A stretch of 64,000 bases of DNA, taken from positions 59,538 to 123,537 of the forward strand of contig RDOC01000002.1 of NCBI GenBank assembly GCA_011364985.1. Direction: 5' to 3'. A model generated the notes under the pieces. That model was not told the DNA's origin. It was given only the letters and a program-made list of their open reading frames with translations, and searched no databases. Positions 17,784 to 26,847 of this stretch are shown one piece after another. The number at the start of each line of letters is the position of its first letter. The first letter of the stretch is position 1. Position numbers and translations under genes: made by a program. This DNA comes from Candidatus Thorarchaeota archaeon (GTDB lineage Archaea; Asgardarchaeota; Thorarchaeia; Thorarchaeales; Thorarchaeaceae).

Positions 17784-19453
17784 TTCCCTCTCTGTCTTTT
17801 GTATTCCAGAGCAGCCCTAATAAGACCCAAGTAGATTGGATGTGGAGCATCTGGTCGGGATCTAAACTCTGGATGAAACTGTACACCAATCCAATAGGGA
17901 TGTTTTGTATACTCGATCGCATTGATTATTCGTCTTTCAGAATCATAAGCAGAGACTATCAAACCTTCGTTCTTCATCTTACTGATATATCGGTCAATAA
18001 GATGGTAGCGATGTCTAAATCGCTCGCGGGTTTGCACACTACCATAGAGAGAATACAACTTTGTGTTCTCGACAATTTCCACCTGATGACCACCCAGACG
18101 CATTGTCCCGCCCTTATCCGACTTTATCTTCTGCTCATCCATTAAATCAACAACGGGATACAGGCTATCGGGTTCTACCTCGGTAGTATGAGCTCCTTTC
18201 CACTTCATCACGTTTCTAGCAAAGGCAACCGTCCCAAGTTGAGCTCCGAAACAGATGCCAAGAAATGGCAAGTCAGTTTCTAGGGTGATAGCCGCAGCAC
18301 AAATCATTCCTTCAGCTCCACGAGAACCAAATCCCGGAGTAAGAAGAACGCCATCTACATGCTGAAGCTCCTTTCTTAGGTCATTCTCTTCACAATGCTC
18401 TTGTGTTTCGATCCATTTGATGTTCAGATTTACACTGTTAGAAATTGCCGCGTGCATCAGAGCCTCGCTAATGCTTTTGTAGGAATCACTGAGAAGAGTG
18501 TATTTTCCAGGCATGGCAATGGCAACTGTTTCGTATGCTGCATCAAAAGGTTCAAGCATCTTTTCCCAAGGGGCAATATCTGGATTTCGTGATTGCATAT
18601 CCAGATGCTTAGTAAGTGTGGTACCAAGACCTTGCTCTTCAAAGGCGAGCGGTAATCTGTAAATAATCTGGATATCTGGATTTGACACTACCCTGTCCTC
18701 TGGAACATTGCAGAACAATGCTATCTTTTCAACTGCAGATTCTGGTAATGGTCTTTCAGCCCTACAAATAATGAAATCAGGTTGAAGGCCTAAGCCCTGA
18801 AGAGTATGGACACTGTGCTGCGTCGGTTTTGTCTTGAACTCTCCGACTGATGCAATATATGGAACAAGGGTAACGTGTACAAACGCACTCCGTTGCCGGC
18901 CAACTTCTCGAACAAGTTGGCGAACTGCCTCTAGGAAAGGCATTGCCTCGATATCACCCACTGTTCCACCAATTTCCACCAAGAGAATATCAGGTTCTTG
19001 TTCATCTACTACCTGCCAAATTCGTTCCTTTATTCTATCAATTATATGGGGTATTATCTGAACAGTTCGGCCAAGATAGGTACCTTTTCGTTCTTCGAGA
19101 ATAACAGAGATGTAGATCTGGCCCGATGTTATGTTTTGAGATGGATGAACATTCATACCTGTAAAACGCTCATAGGTGCCAAAATCCAGGTCTATTTCAC
19201 ATATTGGAAATCTGAACCCCTCTACTGGTTCGAAGATCCAAGTTTTGTCAGTTACAAAGACTTCTCCATGTTCAATAGGATTTAGGGTACCAGGATCTAC
19301 ATTCAGATAGGGATCTATTTTCATGATTCTAATGTTGTAGCCTCTGAACTGAAACAATTTCGCAATAGAAGCAGTTGTGACGCCCTTACCGATTCCTGAG
19401 AGTACTCCACCTGTTACAAAAACGAACCGTGTATTGCTTTTCTTTCGATTCAA
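17780..19453 (-). CDS. pyrG: CTP synthase
   Basis: PyrG makes CTP from UTP, ATP and glutamine. The synthetase domain starts at RFVFVTGGVLSGIGKGVTTASI and includes DPYLNVDPGTLNP and VEIGGTVGDIEAMPFLEAVRQ. The class I glutamine amidotransferase domain has GFGSRGAEGMI, the nucleophile region LGICFGAQLGTVAFARN and the catalytic HPEFRSRP near the end. The frame is open to TTG 19555 (591 residues). TTG 19453 gives 557 residues, close to the family norm, and is preceded by GAAGGGA at good spacing, so I prefer it; a TATA-like TTTATACG lies just inside the longer version. It is divergent from the GINS gene and leads into nurA with a four-base overlap. Confidence 0.94.
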   Translation of the reverse strand: MNRKKSNTRFVFVTGGVLSGIGKGVTTASIAKLFQFRGYNIRIMKIDPYLNVDPGTLNPIEHGEVFVTDKTWIFEPVEGFRFPICEIDLDFGTYERFTGMNVHPSQNITSGQIYISVILEERKGTYLGRTVQIIPHIIDRIKERIWQVVDEQEPDILLVEIGGTVGDIEAMPFLEAVRQLVREVGRQRSAFVHVTLVPYIASVGEFKTKPTQHSVHTLQGLGLQPDFIICRAERPLPESAVEKIALFCNVPEDRVVSNPDIQIIYRLPLAFEEQGLGTTLTKHLDMQSRNPDIAPWEKMLEPFDAAYETVAIAMPGKYTLLSDSYKSISEALMHAAISNSVNLNIKWIETQEHCEENDLRKELQHVDGVLLTPGFGSRGAEGMICAAAITLETDLPFLGICFGAQLGTVAFARNVMKWKGAHTTEVEPDSLYPVVDLMDEQKIKSDKGGTMRLGGHQVEIVENTKLYSLYGSVQTRERFRHRYHLIDRYISKMKNEGLIVSAYDSERRIINAIEYTKHPYWIGVQFHPEFRSRPDAPHPIYLGLIRAALEYKRQRGN

Positions 19454-19615
19454 GTGAGAGGTCCCTTCTGCAGATGCTGCTAAGTCTTCAAGACTGCTGA
19501 CGTCCTTGATAAATCTCGTATAAATGGTTCGTTGAAGCAGCCAATTTGGAGCCAAATGTATACGAGAACAAGAGTCTTATCAGTCAGCGATTAGACTAGG
19601 AATTGTGCCAATGCT

Positions 19616-20173
19616 ATGTCCGACTTGACTGATACAAAGGAAATAATAGAACGCTTTGAAATGTGCTTCTTGAATGAATCAAGGGGCTGTGAGTTTAGAG
19701 CTGATGTCCCTCAGTTTGTTGTAGCTGGCCAGAATTATGGACCCTTCAAAGCTGGAGACAGAAGTACGTTACCAAATTGGGTTATCGAGAAGCTTGCCTT
19801 AAACGGAATTGCAGATGTCCTCCCAAATGAAGCATATGAGTCACTGAGAAGATTGCAGAATCTTCGTTATGCTGAAGACAAACAGCCACATAAATTGCAG
19901 CCATTTCCTCCCTACCTCTATTCTGCACTAAAGAGGAAATTGGTCAGACTTCAGAGTGATAAAACCTCGCTGGATCCGCAACGGTATGAAGAAATCGGGA
20001 TAGCACAGAGTAATATGGAAGTATTAATGGAAACACGGCTATCAAAGATAATGCGTGTAGCAAAATCAGGAGCACAGCAAGACAAGCGAAAGCATATGGC
20101 TTATGAAGAAAGATGGTTAGCAGACAAGCTAAACGATCTACTCTCTGCTTGGCGCGAATTGCTGACAAAATAG
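19616..20173 (+). CDS. GINS complex subunit (Gins23 type)
   Basis: A 185-residue GINS protein, part of the CMG-like replicative helicase. The small B-domain comes first: FRADVPQFVVAGQNYGPFKAGDRSTLPNWVIEKLALNGIADV (about 26-67). It is followed by the helical A-domain. B-before-A order is that of Psf2/Psf3 and archaeal Gins23, whereas Sld5/Psf1/Gins51 have the reverse. It lies 142 bp upstream of mcm on the same strand, an arrangement seen in several archaea, and supports the call. The C-terminus (YEERWLADKLNDLLSAWRELL) is helical. Confidence 0.85.
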   Translation: MSDLTDTKEIIERFEMCFLNESRGCEFRADVPQFVVAGQNYGPFKAGDRSTLPNWVIEKLALNGIADVLPNEAYESLRRLQNLRYAEDKQPHKLQPFPPYLYSALKRKLVRLQSDKTSLDPQRYEEIGIAQSNMEVLMETRLSKIMRVAKSGAQQDKRKHMAYEERWLADKLNDLLSAWRELLTK

Positions 20174-20241
20174 TAGTCTGGCCTAAAAGTCATGAGAAGA
20201 ATCTGTTATCTGTGTCTAAACACCTTATCCGATGTCACTCA

Positions 20242-20252
20242 CTTTTTAAATA
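20242..20252 (+). promoter_or_regulatory. TATA box upstream of mcm
   Basis: CTTTTTAAATA lies 64 bases before the mcm ATG, in the 142-bp gap after the GINS gene. Mcm therefore probably has its own promoter with a leader of about 35-40 nt, in addition to any read-through from the GINS gene. Confidence 0.5.
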
Positions 20253-20315
20253 GGACAGGCAGACTCTAAGTTATCCACTCTGATTTAACGAGAGCGGTAT
20301 TAATATCTCGACCTA

Positions 20316-22457
20316 ATGAATATAGAATTGAAGGTCGTATGTTTGGACCGCGAGGTCAAGAAGCTTTGGGATGCCTTGGAAAACATGACAGTAGAAATGG
20401 ACTCCTTGCAGGAGAGATTTGAGGAATTCCTACGCACCTATAAGGACAATCAAGGAAGCACCGTATATTGGTCGCGAGTTCAGCAGTTGTCAATAGAAGG
20501 TGAAACATCATTAGTGGTAGATTTTGAGGATCTATCAAGCTTTGATTTAGTATTTCTTGATAGTGCATCTGAAGATCCGCAATCATTTCTAGAAACTGCG
20601 AACAATGCTCTCGTATCCATACTAAGAATAGAAGATCCCGATTACGTCAAGCGTATAGGAGAAGATACAATACAGGTTCGAATCGTAAATTATAGCGAAA
20701 ATGTACCATTGAGGTACATACGGTCGAAACACATTGGTCGTTTAATTCGTATTTCTGGTATTATGATGCGTGCAAGTGAGGTGAAACCGCTTCTAATCAG
20801 TGCAAGGTTCCTGTGCAGAGTTTGTATGACAGAAATTCCTCAGGAGCAAGAAGAAGGAAGATATACTGAACCACCTCTTTGTCCTACTTGTGGAAAGAGA
20901 ACTCCAATGAGACTATTACTGGAAAAATCACGATTTATCGATTGGCAGAAGGTTCGAATTCAAGAATCGCCTGATGAATTACCCCCAGGTCAAATGCCAC
21001 GTTCGGTTGATGTTGTGCTTAAAGGGGATATAGTTGATGTATCCAGACCAGGGGATTTAGTAAAAATAACTGGTTTACTTCAGACAACTCCTGATTTTAG
21101 CAGAAGAGGTGGAAGACTTGCAACATTCAATGTATTCATCGAAGCAAATGGTGTCGAGATTACTGAAAAGGAGTACGAACAAATTGAGATTTCTGAAGAG
21201 GACATGAAACGAATCGAAAATCTAGCTGAGGATCCCTATGTTCACCAACGTATCATCAACTCAATTGCACCTTCAATCCAAGGCCATCTTCGAATCAAGG
21301 AATCGATTGCTCTGTTGCTATTTGGAGGCGTGGATAAGGCATTTGATGATGGTACGAAACTTAGGGGAAAATCGAATATTTTGATGATAGGCGATCCGGG
21401 AACAGGGAAAAGCCAGATTCTAAAGTTTGTGGCAGGACTTGCAACAAGAGGACTCTATACATCAGGGAAAGGAACAACAGCTGCTGGTCTCACCGCTGCT
21501 GTAGTTCATGACAGTGAAACAGGAGCAATGACCCTTGAAGCTGGAGCTCTTGTTTTGGCTGATCAAGGAATTGCATGCATTGATGAGTTTGACAAAATGG
21601 ACCCTAATGACCGAACAGCAATACATGAGGCAATGGAGCAACATACAGTAAGCATTGCCAAAGCAGGAATTGTTGCAACATTGAATGCTAGAACCTCGAT
21701 ACTTGCAGCAGCAAATCCTACTCTAGGCAGATACGAACCGTCGCTTTCTGTTCAGGATAACATAAAGCTGCCTTTTACTATTCTCTCCCGTTTTGATTTG
21801 ATTTGGATCATGGTTGACACTGTCGAAGCAACAAGGGATCGAAAATTGGCTAGCTTCATCCTAGGTATGCATCAGGGGAAACCACCCTATGAAAAGGATG
21901 AAGACCCACCTTTGCATCCAGATTTTCTTAAGAAGTATATAGGCCACGCTAATAACCATGTGAAACCTGTCTTGAGTCAAGAAGCTGCGAAGGTGATTGA
22001 GGACTTCTATGTGGAATTGCGCAGAGAAGCAGAAGGAGGGGCAGCACCAGTTCCAATCACGGCGCGACAACTGGAGTCTCTCGTTAGATTAGCTGAGGCA
22101 AGAGCTAAGATGGCCCTTCGATCAAAGGTCACAAAAGAAGATGCTGAAGCATCACTCAATCTAATGGAAGAATCGCTGAAGATGGTCGCTATTGATCCAA
22201 TTACAGGAAAGAGAGACATCGATCGAATCGTTTCAAAGATGAGTGCGGCCCAGAGAAGTATTTCTGATGTCATTATCAAGACAATGAGAGATCTAGAGTC
22301 GGAAGGTATGTCTAGAGTTGATAAGGAGGCCGTGGTACAAAGGGCTATTGCAATAGGACACTCACGTGAGAGAGCAGAGGAGATAATCGAAAGACTCCTA
22401 GCTGATGGAACTCTTTTCAGTCCACGTGAAGGAAAGATTAGTCTCTCCCAGAAGTAG
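20316..22457 (+). CDS. mcm: replicative DNA helicase MCM
   Basis: The archaeal minichromosome maintenance helicase, 713 residues. The N-terminal domain carries a zinc ribbon CRVC (167-170) and CPTC (189-192), within the OB-fold region that grips DNA. The AAA+ core has Walker A GDPGTGKS (about 359-366), Walker B ACIDEFDKMD (about 420) and arginine finger SRFDLIW. A C-terminal winged helix is suggested by residues about 640-705. No intein is present at the usual Walker A insertion site. It lies between the GINS gene and hel308 on one strand, 29 bp before hel308, so it is a replication and repair cluster. Confidence 0.97.
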   Translation: MNIELKVVCLDREVKKLWDALENMTVEMDSLQERFEEFLRTYKDNQGSTVYWSRVQQLSIEGETSLVVDFEDLSSFDLVFLDSASEDPQSFLETANNALVSILRIEDPDYVKRIGEDTIQVRIVNYSENVPLRYIRSKHIGRLIRISGIMMRASEVKPLLISARFLCRVCMTEIPQEQEEGRYTEPPLCPTCGKRTPMRLLLEKSRFIDWQKVRIQESPDELPPGQMPRSVDVVLKGDIVDVSRPGDLVKITGLLQTTPDFSRRGGRLATFNVFIEANGVEITEKEYEQIEISEEDMKRIENLAEDPYVHQRIINSIAPSIQGHLRIKESIALLLFGGVDKAFDDGTKLRGKSNILMIGDPGTGKSQILKFVAGLATRGLYTSGKGTTAAGLTAAVVHDSETGAMTLEAGALVLADQGIACIDEFDKMDPNDRTAIHEAMEQHTVSIAKAGIVATLNARTSILAAANPTLGRYEPSLSVQDNIKLPFTILSRFDLIWIMVDTVEATRDRKLASFILGMHQGKPPYEKDEDPPLHPDFLKKYIGHANNHVKPVLSQEAAKVIEDFYVELRREAEGGAAPVPITARQLESLVRLAEARAKMALRSKVTKEDAEASLNLMEESLKMVAIDPITGKRDIDRIVSKMSAAQRSISDVIIKTMRDLESEGMSRVDKEAVVQRAIAIGHSRERAEEIIERLLADGTLFSPREGKISLSQK

Positions 22458-22486
22458 GTAATTGACAATATCAGGGGACGAGAATC

Positions 22487-24727
22487 ATGCAAATCAAGGA
22501 ACTTGCCATTAATCACAGGATTACAAGTCTACTTGAGAACAATGGCATTTCTGAGCTTTTTCCCCCTCAGATAATGGCCTTTGAAACAGGCGTATTGAAC
22601 GGGAAGAATTTGGTATTGGCAGTACCGACCAGTGCTGGAAAGACCCTTGTTGCTGAGATTTGCATGATGAAAGCTATTCTAGAAGGACGTGGAAAAGCGC
22701 TCTATCTTGTCCCACTTAGGTCTCTAGCCCGTGAGAAGTATGCTGATTTCAGGAAGTATGATTCACTTGGCATCCGGACTGCGATGTCAGTAGGGGATTA
22801 CGACTCGCCGGGTGTAAGAATACGCGAAGCAGATATTATCGTACTGACAACTGAGCGAGCCGATTCGCTTGTTCGGCACAAAGTAGAATGGCTTAATGAA
22901 ACTGGAGTGATTGTTGTTGATGAGATTCATCTTGTTAATGACCCAAAACGAGGACCCACTTTAGAAATGGTTCTTGCCAAGTTGCTGAAAGCAATTCCAA
23001 ATGTGCAGATTGTTGCATTGAGTGCAACAATTTCTAATGCTGAAGACATTGCTGGGTGGCTTGCTGCTGAGTTAGTAATAAGCGATTGGCGTCCCATACC
23101 ACTTGCAGAAGGAGTATTTCTAGATGACCAAATTTCATTCAGCAGTGGGAAGAGAAAAATAATTCAAAGAAAAAGGAAAGAAGACTCAGCAGATATTGTT
23201 TGTGACATACTTGATGAAGGAGGACAGGCACTTGTCTTTGTTTCAAATCGTAAGTCCACTGTGGCCGTGGCCAGAAGACTTGCGCCTTCAGTCAAGCCCT
23301 ATCTGAAACAGGATACTCAAGAAAGATTGGCAGCAATAGCAAAAAGAATCGCCAGAAAGCCTTCAGCACCTGAGGCTTCCAAGAATCTAGGCAGATTAAT
23401 GATGTCAGGGGTGGCTTTTCATCATGCTGGTCTTGACAATACGGAAAGAGCGTTTGTAGAAGACTCATTCAAACAGAACCTTCTGAAAGTTGTTGTAGCA
23501 ACTCCTACTTTGGCTGCTGGAATAAATCTCCCTGCAAGAAGAGTATTGATTCGGGACTATAGACGTTTTGAACAGGGTCGTGGTAGCCTTCCAATTCCGA
23601 TACTTGAGTACAAACAGATGGCAGGCCGTGCAGGAAGACCAAAGTATGACCAATACGGTGAGGCAATTCTTATTGCTCGGTCTGAACAGGAACAGAACTT
23701 TCTGACTGAAAGGTATTTGCTTTCTGATCCTGAGATGATCACATCGAAACTGGCCTCCCCCGAAGCTGTTCGATTCCATGTATTATCGTCTATAGCGACA
23801 GAGATGACTCAGACACGTTCTGAAATAGATGACTTGGTTGGAAAGACTTTCTTCTCCTATCAATTTGAACGAGAAGAAATAGACTTCCATATATCATCAG
23901 CCCTTTCCTACTTGGAAGAAGGAGAGCTAATTCAGACTGACAATGACAAGTCATACAAAGCTACACTTCTAGGAAAAAGAACATCTAGGCTCTACATAGA
24001 TCCTTCAACAACCATTCTTTTCAGGGATGCACTAACTGGAACCAAATCGATTTCTCAGCTGGGAATGTTACACTTGATTTGCCATAGTATCGACCAGCCT
24101 ACAACTTACGTATCAAGAGCAGAAATCGAGGATTACGAGTTTTTTGTTGATGACCATATTTCAGACTTTCTGGTGGACTTTCCGGATAGTTGGGAATTAT
24201 CTGAGAATTATGCGGAGTTCCTATCCGAAGTGAAGACAGCTCGGCTTCTGATATACTGGATTTCGGAAAAATCTGAAATAGATATGACAGAAGACTTTGG
24301 TGTCGGAATGGGTGATATTCATCGGTACGTGCAGAGTGCTGAGTGGCTTACCTATGCTGCATCTGAGATTGCGAAAACGATGAATGTGAAACATCATTTA
24401 GCTGATTTACACACCCTTTATTTACAGATGAAGTATGGAGTAAAGGAAGACATACTTGATCTTGTTGGACTAAGAGGCATTGGTCGTGTCAGAGGACGAA
24501 TGTTGAGCAGTCATGGATTGAAGACAGTTGCGGATTTGTATCATGTTGCAGTTGAAGAACTTGCACGCATTCCAACAATTGGCACTTCGGTAGCCGAATC
24601 TGTTAAGCGTCAATTGGGCATTGAAATCAAGTTACAGGACCAAGAGACAGAGGACAATGAATATGTAGATGACTCTCTTGACTCCATACAGACACTACTT
24701 GAGGACTTCGAACCAAAGGATTTCTAA
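22487..24727 (+). CDS. hel308: Hel308 (Ski2-like) DNA helicase
   Basis: A superfamily 2 helicase that unwinds lagging strands at stalled forks. Motifs in order: Q-motif region LFPPQIMAFETG, Walker A VPTSAGKTLVAE (about 47-57), DEIH box VVDEIHLVND (about 144-153), ALSATISN, motif IV/V region LVFVSNRKSTV and ATPTLAAGINLPARRV, and motif VI QMAGRAGRPKYD. The C-terminal helix-hairpin-helix LRGIGRVRGRML...IPTIGTSVAESVKRQLG (about 665-720) completes the Hel308 layout. At 746 residues the length is normal. The acidic tail ends EDFEPKDF. Its last four bases overlap the convergent HDAC-like gene. Confidence 0.95.
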   Translation: MQIKELAINHRITSLLENNGISELFPPQIMAFETGVLNGKNLVLAVPTSAGKTLVAEICMMKAILEGRGKALYLVPLRSLAREKYADFRKYDSLGIRTAMSVGDYDSPGVRIREADIIVLTTERADSLVRHKVEWLNETGVIVVDEIHLVNDPKRGPTLEMVLAKLLKAIPNVQIVALSATISNAEDIAGWLAAELVISDWRPIPLAEGVFLDDQISFSSGKRKIIQRKRKEDSADIVCDILDEGGQALVFVSNRKSTVAVARRLAPSVKPYLKQDTQERLAAIAKRIARKPSAPEASKNLGRLMMSGVAFHHAGLDNTERAFVEDSFKQNLLKVVVATPTLAAGINLPARRVLIRDYRRFEQGRGSLPIPILEYKQMAGRAGRPKYDQYGEAILIARSEQEQNFLTERYLLSDPEMITSKLASPEAVRFHVLSSIATEMTQTRSEIDDLVGKTFFSYQFEREEIDFHISSALSYLEEGELIQTDNDKSYKATLLGKRTSRLYIDPSTTILFRDALTGTKSISQLGMLHLICHSIDQPTTYVSRAEIEDYEFFVDDHISDFLVDFPDSWELSENYAEFLSEVKTARLLIYWISEKSEIDMTEDFGVGMGDIHRYVQSAEWLTYAASEIAKTMNVKHHLADLHTLYLQMKYGVKEDILDLVGLRGIGRVRGRMLSSHGLKTVADLYHVAVEELARIPTIGTSVAESVKRQLGIEIKLQDQETEDNEYVDDSLDSIQTLLEDFEPKDF

Positions 24728-25779
24728 AAGTGAACCCCCTTAAGATTAGCCTTGAGCTGGTCAAATAGTGCTTTGTTGTTTTCAGTGCAAGTTTCGCTTT
24801 CAGTATGAGTGTCTTTGAACCTAGTAATAGGTGAACCGGAGAGCTCTTCAAGGAGATTTCTCGTTCCTTTTGCTACTGTGTCTAGATTATATCCTCCTTC
24901 AAGAAAAACTGCAATCCTTCCATCACAGTGTTCTTCCGCAAGAGAATGAAGAAAGGAGTTCATCATTGCATAGCCAGAGGTTGTCAAGCCTAATGAGGTA
25001 AGTGGATCATCGAAATGGCCATCGTATCCGGCAGAAACCAGTATGAATTCAGGTTTATATGAAATACAGAGAGGAATAATGACTTCTTGAAATGCGAGTC
25101 TATATGACTTGTCACCTGCCCCAGGGTACATCGAAATATTCACATTGTATCCCTTTCCCTTTCCAGTGCCAATCTCATTGGGAAACCCAGTTCCTGGAAA
25201 AAGTGTACGTCCATCTTGATGCATTCCAACATAGAGTACATGATTAGTGGAGTAGAAAGCATTCTGAGTCCCATTCCCATGATGTGCATCGTAGTCAAGG
25301 ATGAGAACTCGTTGCAATTCGTGTTTATCATGGAGATGATGAGCAGCCACTGCAATACTGTTGATAAAACAGAAGCCAAGGGCTCTGTTAAATTCCGCAT
25401 GATGCCCTGGCGGTCGGCAAAGTAAATAGGCATTCTCGGTCTTCTTTTCGATTATCCTATCGACAGCTAGAATACCTCCTCCTGCAGCCATAATTGCCGC
25501 ATCATAGGTGTATTTGTTGACTGCTGTGTCAAGCGTGAAAAATCCGCCTCCAGCAGCGGATTTTGATTTTATGAGATTGAGATAATTCTCATCGTGAAGC
25601 GGGGTGATTTCTTCAATTATTGCAGGTTTAGGTTCAATCAAATGTATCTTTGATCCGCTTAAGAGACCGCTCTTAGTAACGTAATCCAGCGATGCTGTGA
25701 GGCGTTCTGGTCGCTCTGGGTGTCCTTTGCTCATTATATGTTTCGTGAATATGTCGTGGAAGACTAAGTCAGTACCCAT
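24724..25779 (-). CDS. histone deacetylase-superfamily amidohydrolase
   Basis: A zinc-dependent deacetylase of the HDAC/AcuC/acetylpolyamine amidohydrolase superfamily. Key parts are visible: GHPERPERL (residues 19-27), the active-site RPPGHHAEF (His pair), LDYDAHHGNGTQNAF with zinc-ligand Asp and His, and SAGYDGHFDDPLTSL with the third zinc-ligand Asp. EGGYNLDTVAKG supplies the terminal glycine-rich motif. All catalytic residues appear intact. The substrate could be acetylated proteins (for example Alba or histones) or small acetyl compounds. At 351 residues it fits class I/II-like prokaryotic members. No acetyltransferase is adjacent. It starts at ATG 25779. Confidence 0.9.
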   Translation of the reverse strand: MGTDLVFHDIFTKHIMSKGHPERPERLTASLDYVTKSGLLSGSKIHLIEPKPAIIEEITPLHDENYLNLIKSKSAAGGGFFTLDTAVNKYTYDAAIMAAGGGILAVDRIIEKKTENAYLLCRPPGHHAEFNRALGFCFINSIAVAAHHLHDKHELQRVLILDYDAHHGNGTQNAFYSTNHVLYVGMHQDGRTLFPGTGFPNEIGTGKGKGYNVNISMYPGAGDKSYRLAFQEVIIPLCISYKPEFILVSAGYDGHFDDPLTSLGLTTSGYAMMNSFLHSLAEEHCDGRIAVFLEGGYNLDTVAKGTRNLLEELSGSPITRFKDTHTESETCTENNKALFDQLKANLKGVHF

Positions 25780-25987
25780 TTTCGATGCACCAGGTGAAAA
25801 TTTGTTTCTTGCAATAAGACGGGAAATTATATCTGATAAGTGTGTTATTCTATTTGGAACACGTGTACCAACTATCTAGTATTAATGGGCAAATAATAGC
25901 AAATGTAATAACGTTTATTTTGGGTACAGGAATCACTCAGCTGGTATATGGGTCGGTAGTCTAGCTTGGTATGATTCTTGCTTGGGG

Positions 25988-26019
25988 CGGCTCTTGGCCT
26001 CAAGCCTCAAGCCACAATA
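25988..26019 (+). other. tRNA-Pro intron 1, canonical position 37/38
   Basis: A 32-nt intron in the anticodon loop. A bulge-helix-bulge can be drawn: outer helix CTTGC/GCAAG, central helix TTGG with ACAA (one G-A mismatch at the inner pair), bulges GGC and TAT cut after their second base, and inner helix GGCT/AGCC. Cutting there leaves a seven-base anticodon loop TTGGGGT. Confidence 0.85.
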
Positions 26020-26041
26020 TGCAAGAGATCGGGTGTTCAAA

Positions 26042-26070
26042 TGTATTCGGGAACTCCTGAATACTGAAAA
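26042..26070 (+). other. tRNA-Pro intron 2, T-loop position 59/60
   Basis: A 29-nt intron with a textbook bulge-helix-bulge. The outer helix is the T-stem GGGTG/CGCCC. The central four pairs are TTCA (26036-26039) with TGAA (26065-26068). Bulges are AAT (26040-26042) and AAT (26069-26071). The inner helix is GTATTC/GAATAC with a 10-nt loop. Cutting each bulge as AA^T restores the T-loop TTCAAAT. Confidence 0.9.
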
Positions 26071-26117
26071 TCGCCCCCGGCCCACCATATTTCTTTCACC
26101 GATTTGGCAATTCTTAA

Positions 26118-26669
26118 TCAGTTCAACGGTACTTCCCATACTGTTTCATAGATTGGACCAGATGGCATAAGCGTGCTTTTAGTCATTCTGAAAGATGAAA
26201 CTAGCATGTCTCCTATTTGTTCCATGGCAAGTGCCTCAAGATTGTTAAGTATCGAATCTCGGTTCTTAATCCTATGAACACGTGCAATTGTGGCATGGGC
26301 GTGAAAGCGTTTATCCCGCCCGTAACCAATCTCTTCCAGTTTTGTCTCGACTGCTAACTTGAGCTGATTGATTTTCTTTTCACCTTGTGTGACCCCAATC
26401 CAAATTACTCGCGGGTTTCTTTTGGTTGGGAAAGCGCCAACCCCCTCTATCCGTATCTTGAACTTGCTGAGTTCAATGCTGGATAGGGCGCCACGAATCT
26501 GTTGAATTCTTGAGATTTGTGTATCGCCAAAGAAACGAAGCGTGAAATGAATGTTCTCTCTCTCTACAATCTTGACTTTCATTGCATCTGTATCAAGTTT
26601 TCCCTGTATTCGAACTATATTTGAGAGAAGAGAAGAATCTTCTATATCCAAGCTTAGGAAGGCTCTCAT
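26118..26669 (-). CDS. thpR: RNA 2',3'-cyclic phosphodiesterase (ThpR/LigT)
   Basis: A 2H-phosphoesterase, named from tRNA half-molecule joining activity in vitro. Both HxTx motifs are present: IHFTLRFFG in the first half and AHATIARVHR in the second. FPTKRNPRVIWIGV is the usual middle stretch. Starting at ATG 26669 the protein begins MRAFLSLDI, the normal ThpR N-terminus, and is 183 residues. An in-frame ATG at 26720 would add 17 unrelated residues. It lies beside a two-intron tRNA gene on the other strand, which is suggestive for an RNA-end enzyme but may be chance. Confidence 0.9.
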   Translation of the reverse strand: MRAFLSLDIEDSSLLSNIVRIQGKLDTDAMKVKIVERENIHFTLRFFGDTQISRIQQIRGALSSIELSKFKIRIEGVGAFPTKRNPRVIWIGVTQGEKKINQLKLAVETKLEEIGYGRDKRFHAHATIARVHRIKNRDSILNNLEALAMEQIGDMLVSSFRMTKSTLMPSGPIYETVWEVPLN

Positions 26670-26847
26670 TGTATTGGACAAATTGTCACCTCGATTGATG
26701 TATGGAGTAGTAATCTCCATCTATTAATAATAGCCTCTAGGATTCTAAGCAACTCTTAAAGGAGATTTCAGCCTGCAAGGAGAATGGAAGCTGCAGAAGA
26801 AATCGAGTATATCACCCTTTCAACTAGTTATATCTGGTGAAATAGAA

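Larger units (their letters stand above)
25950..26087 (+). tRNA. tRNA-Pro(GGG) with two introns and encoded CCA
   Basis: The acceptor GGGTCGG (25950-25956) pairs with CCGGCCC (26077-26083), followed by A and a templated CCA. The D-arm GTCT...TGAT and the anticodon stem CTTGC/GCAAG are intact, with loop TTGGGG giving anticodon GGG (25984-25986). The T-stem GGGTG (26031-26035) pairs with CGCCC (26072-26076). Two insertions interrupt the gene: one after position 37 in the anticodon loop and one in the T-loop between 59 and 60. Both are annotated separately. After removal of both, the T-loop is the normal TTCAAAT. It lies just downstream of a ThpR gene on the opposite strand. Confidence 0.92.

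Noticed and set aside
26785..26838. 18-codon upstream frame before the UPF0200 gene
   Set aside because: The AGGAGA is too close to its ATG and the gene has its own GGTGA; no further support.
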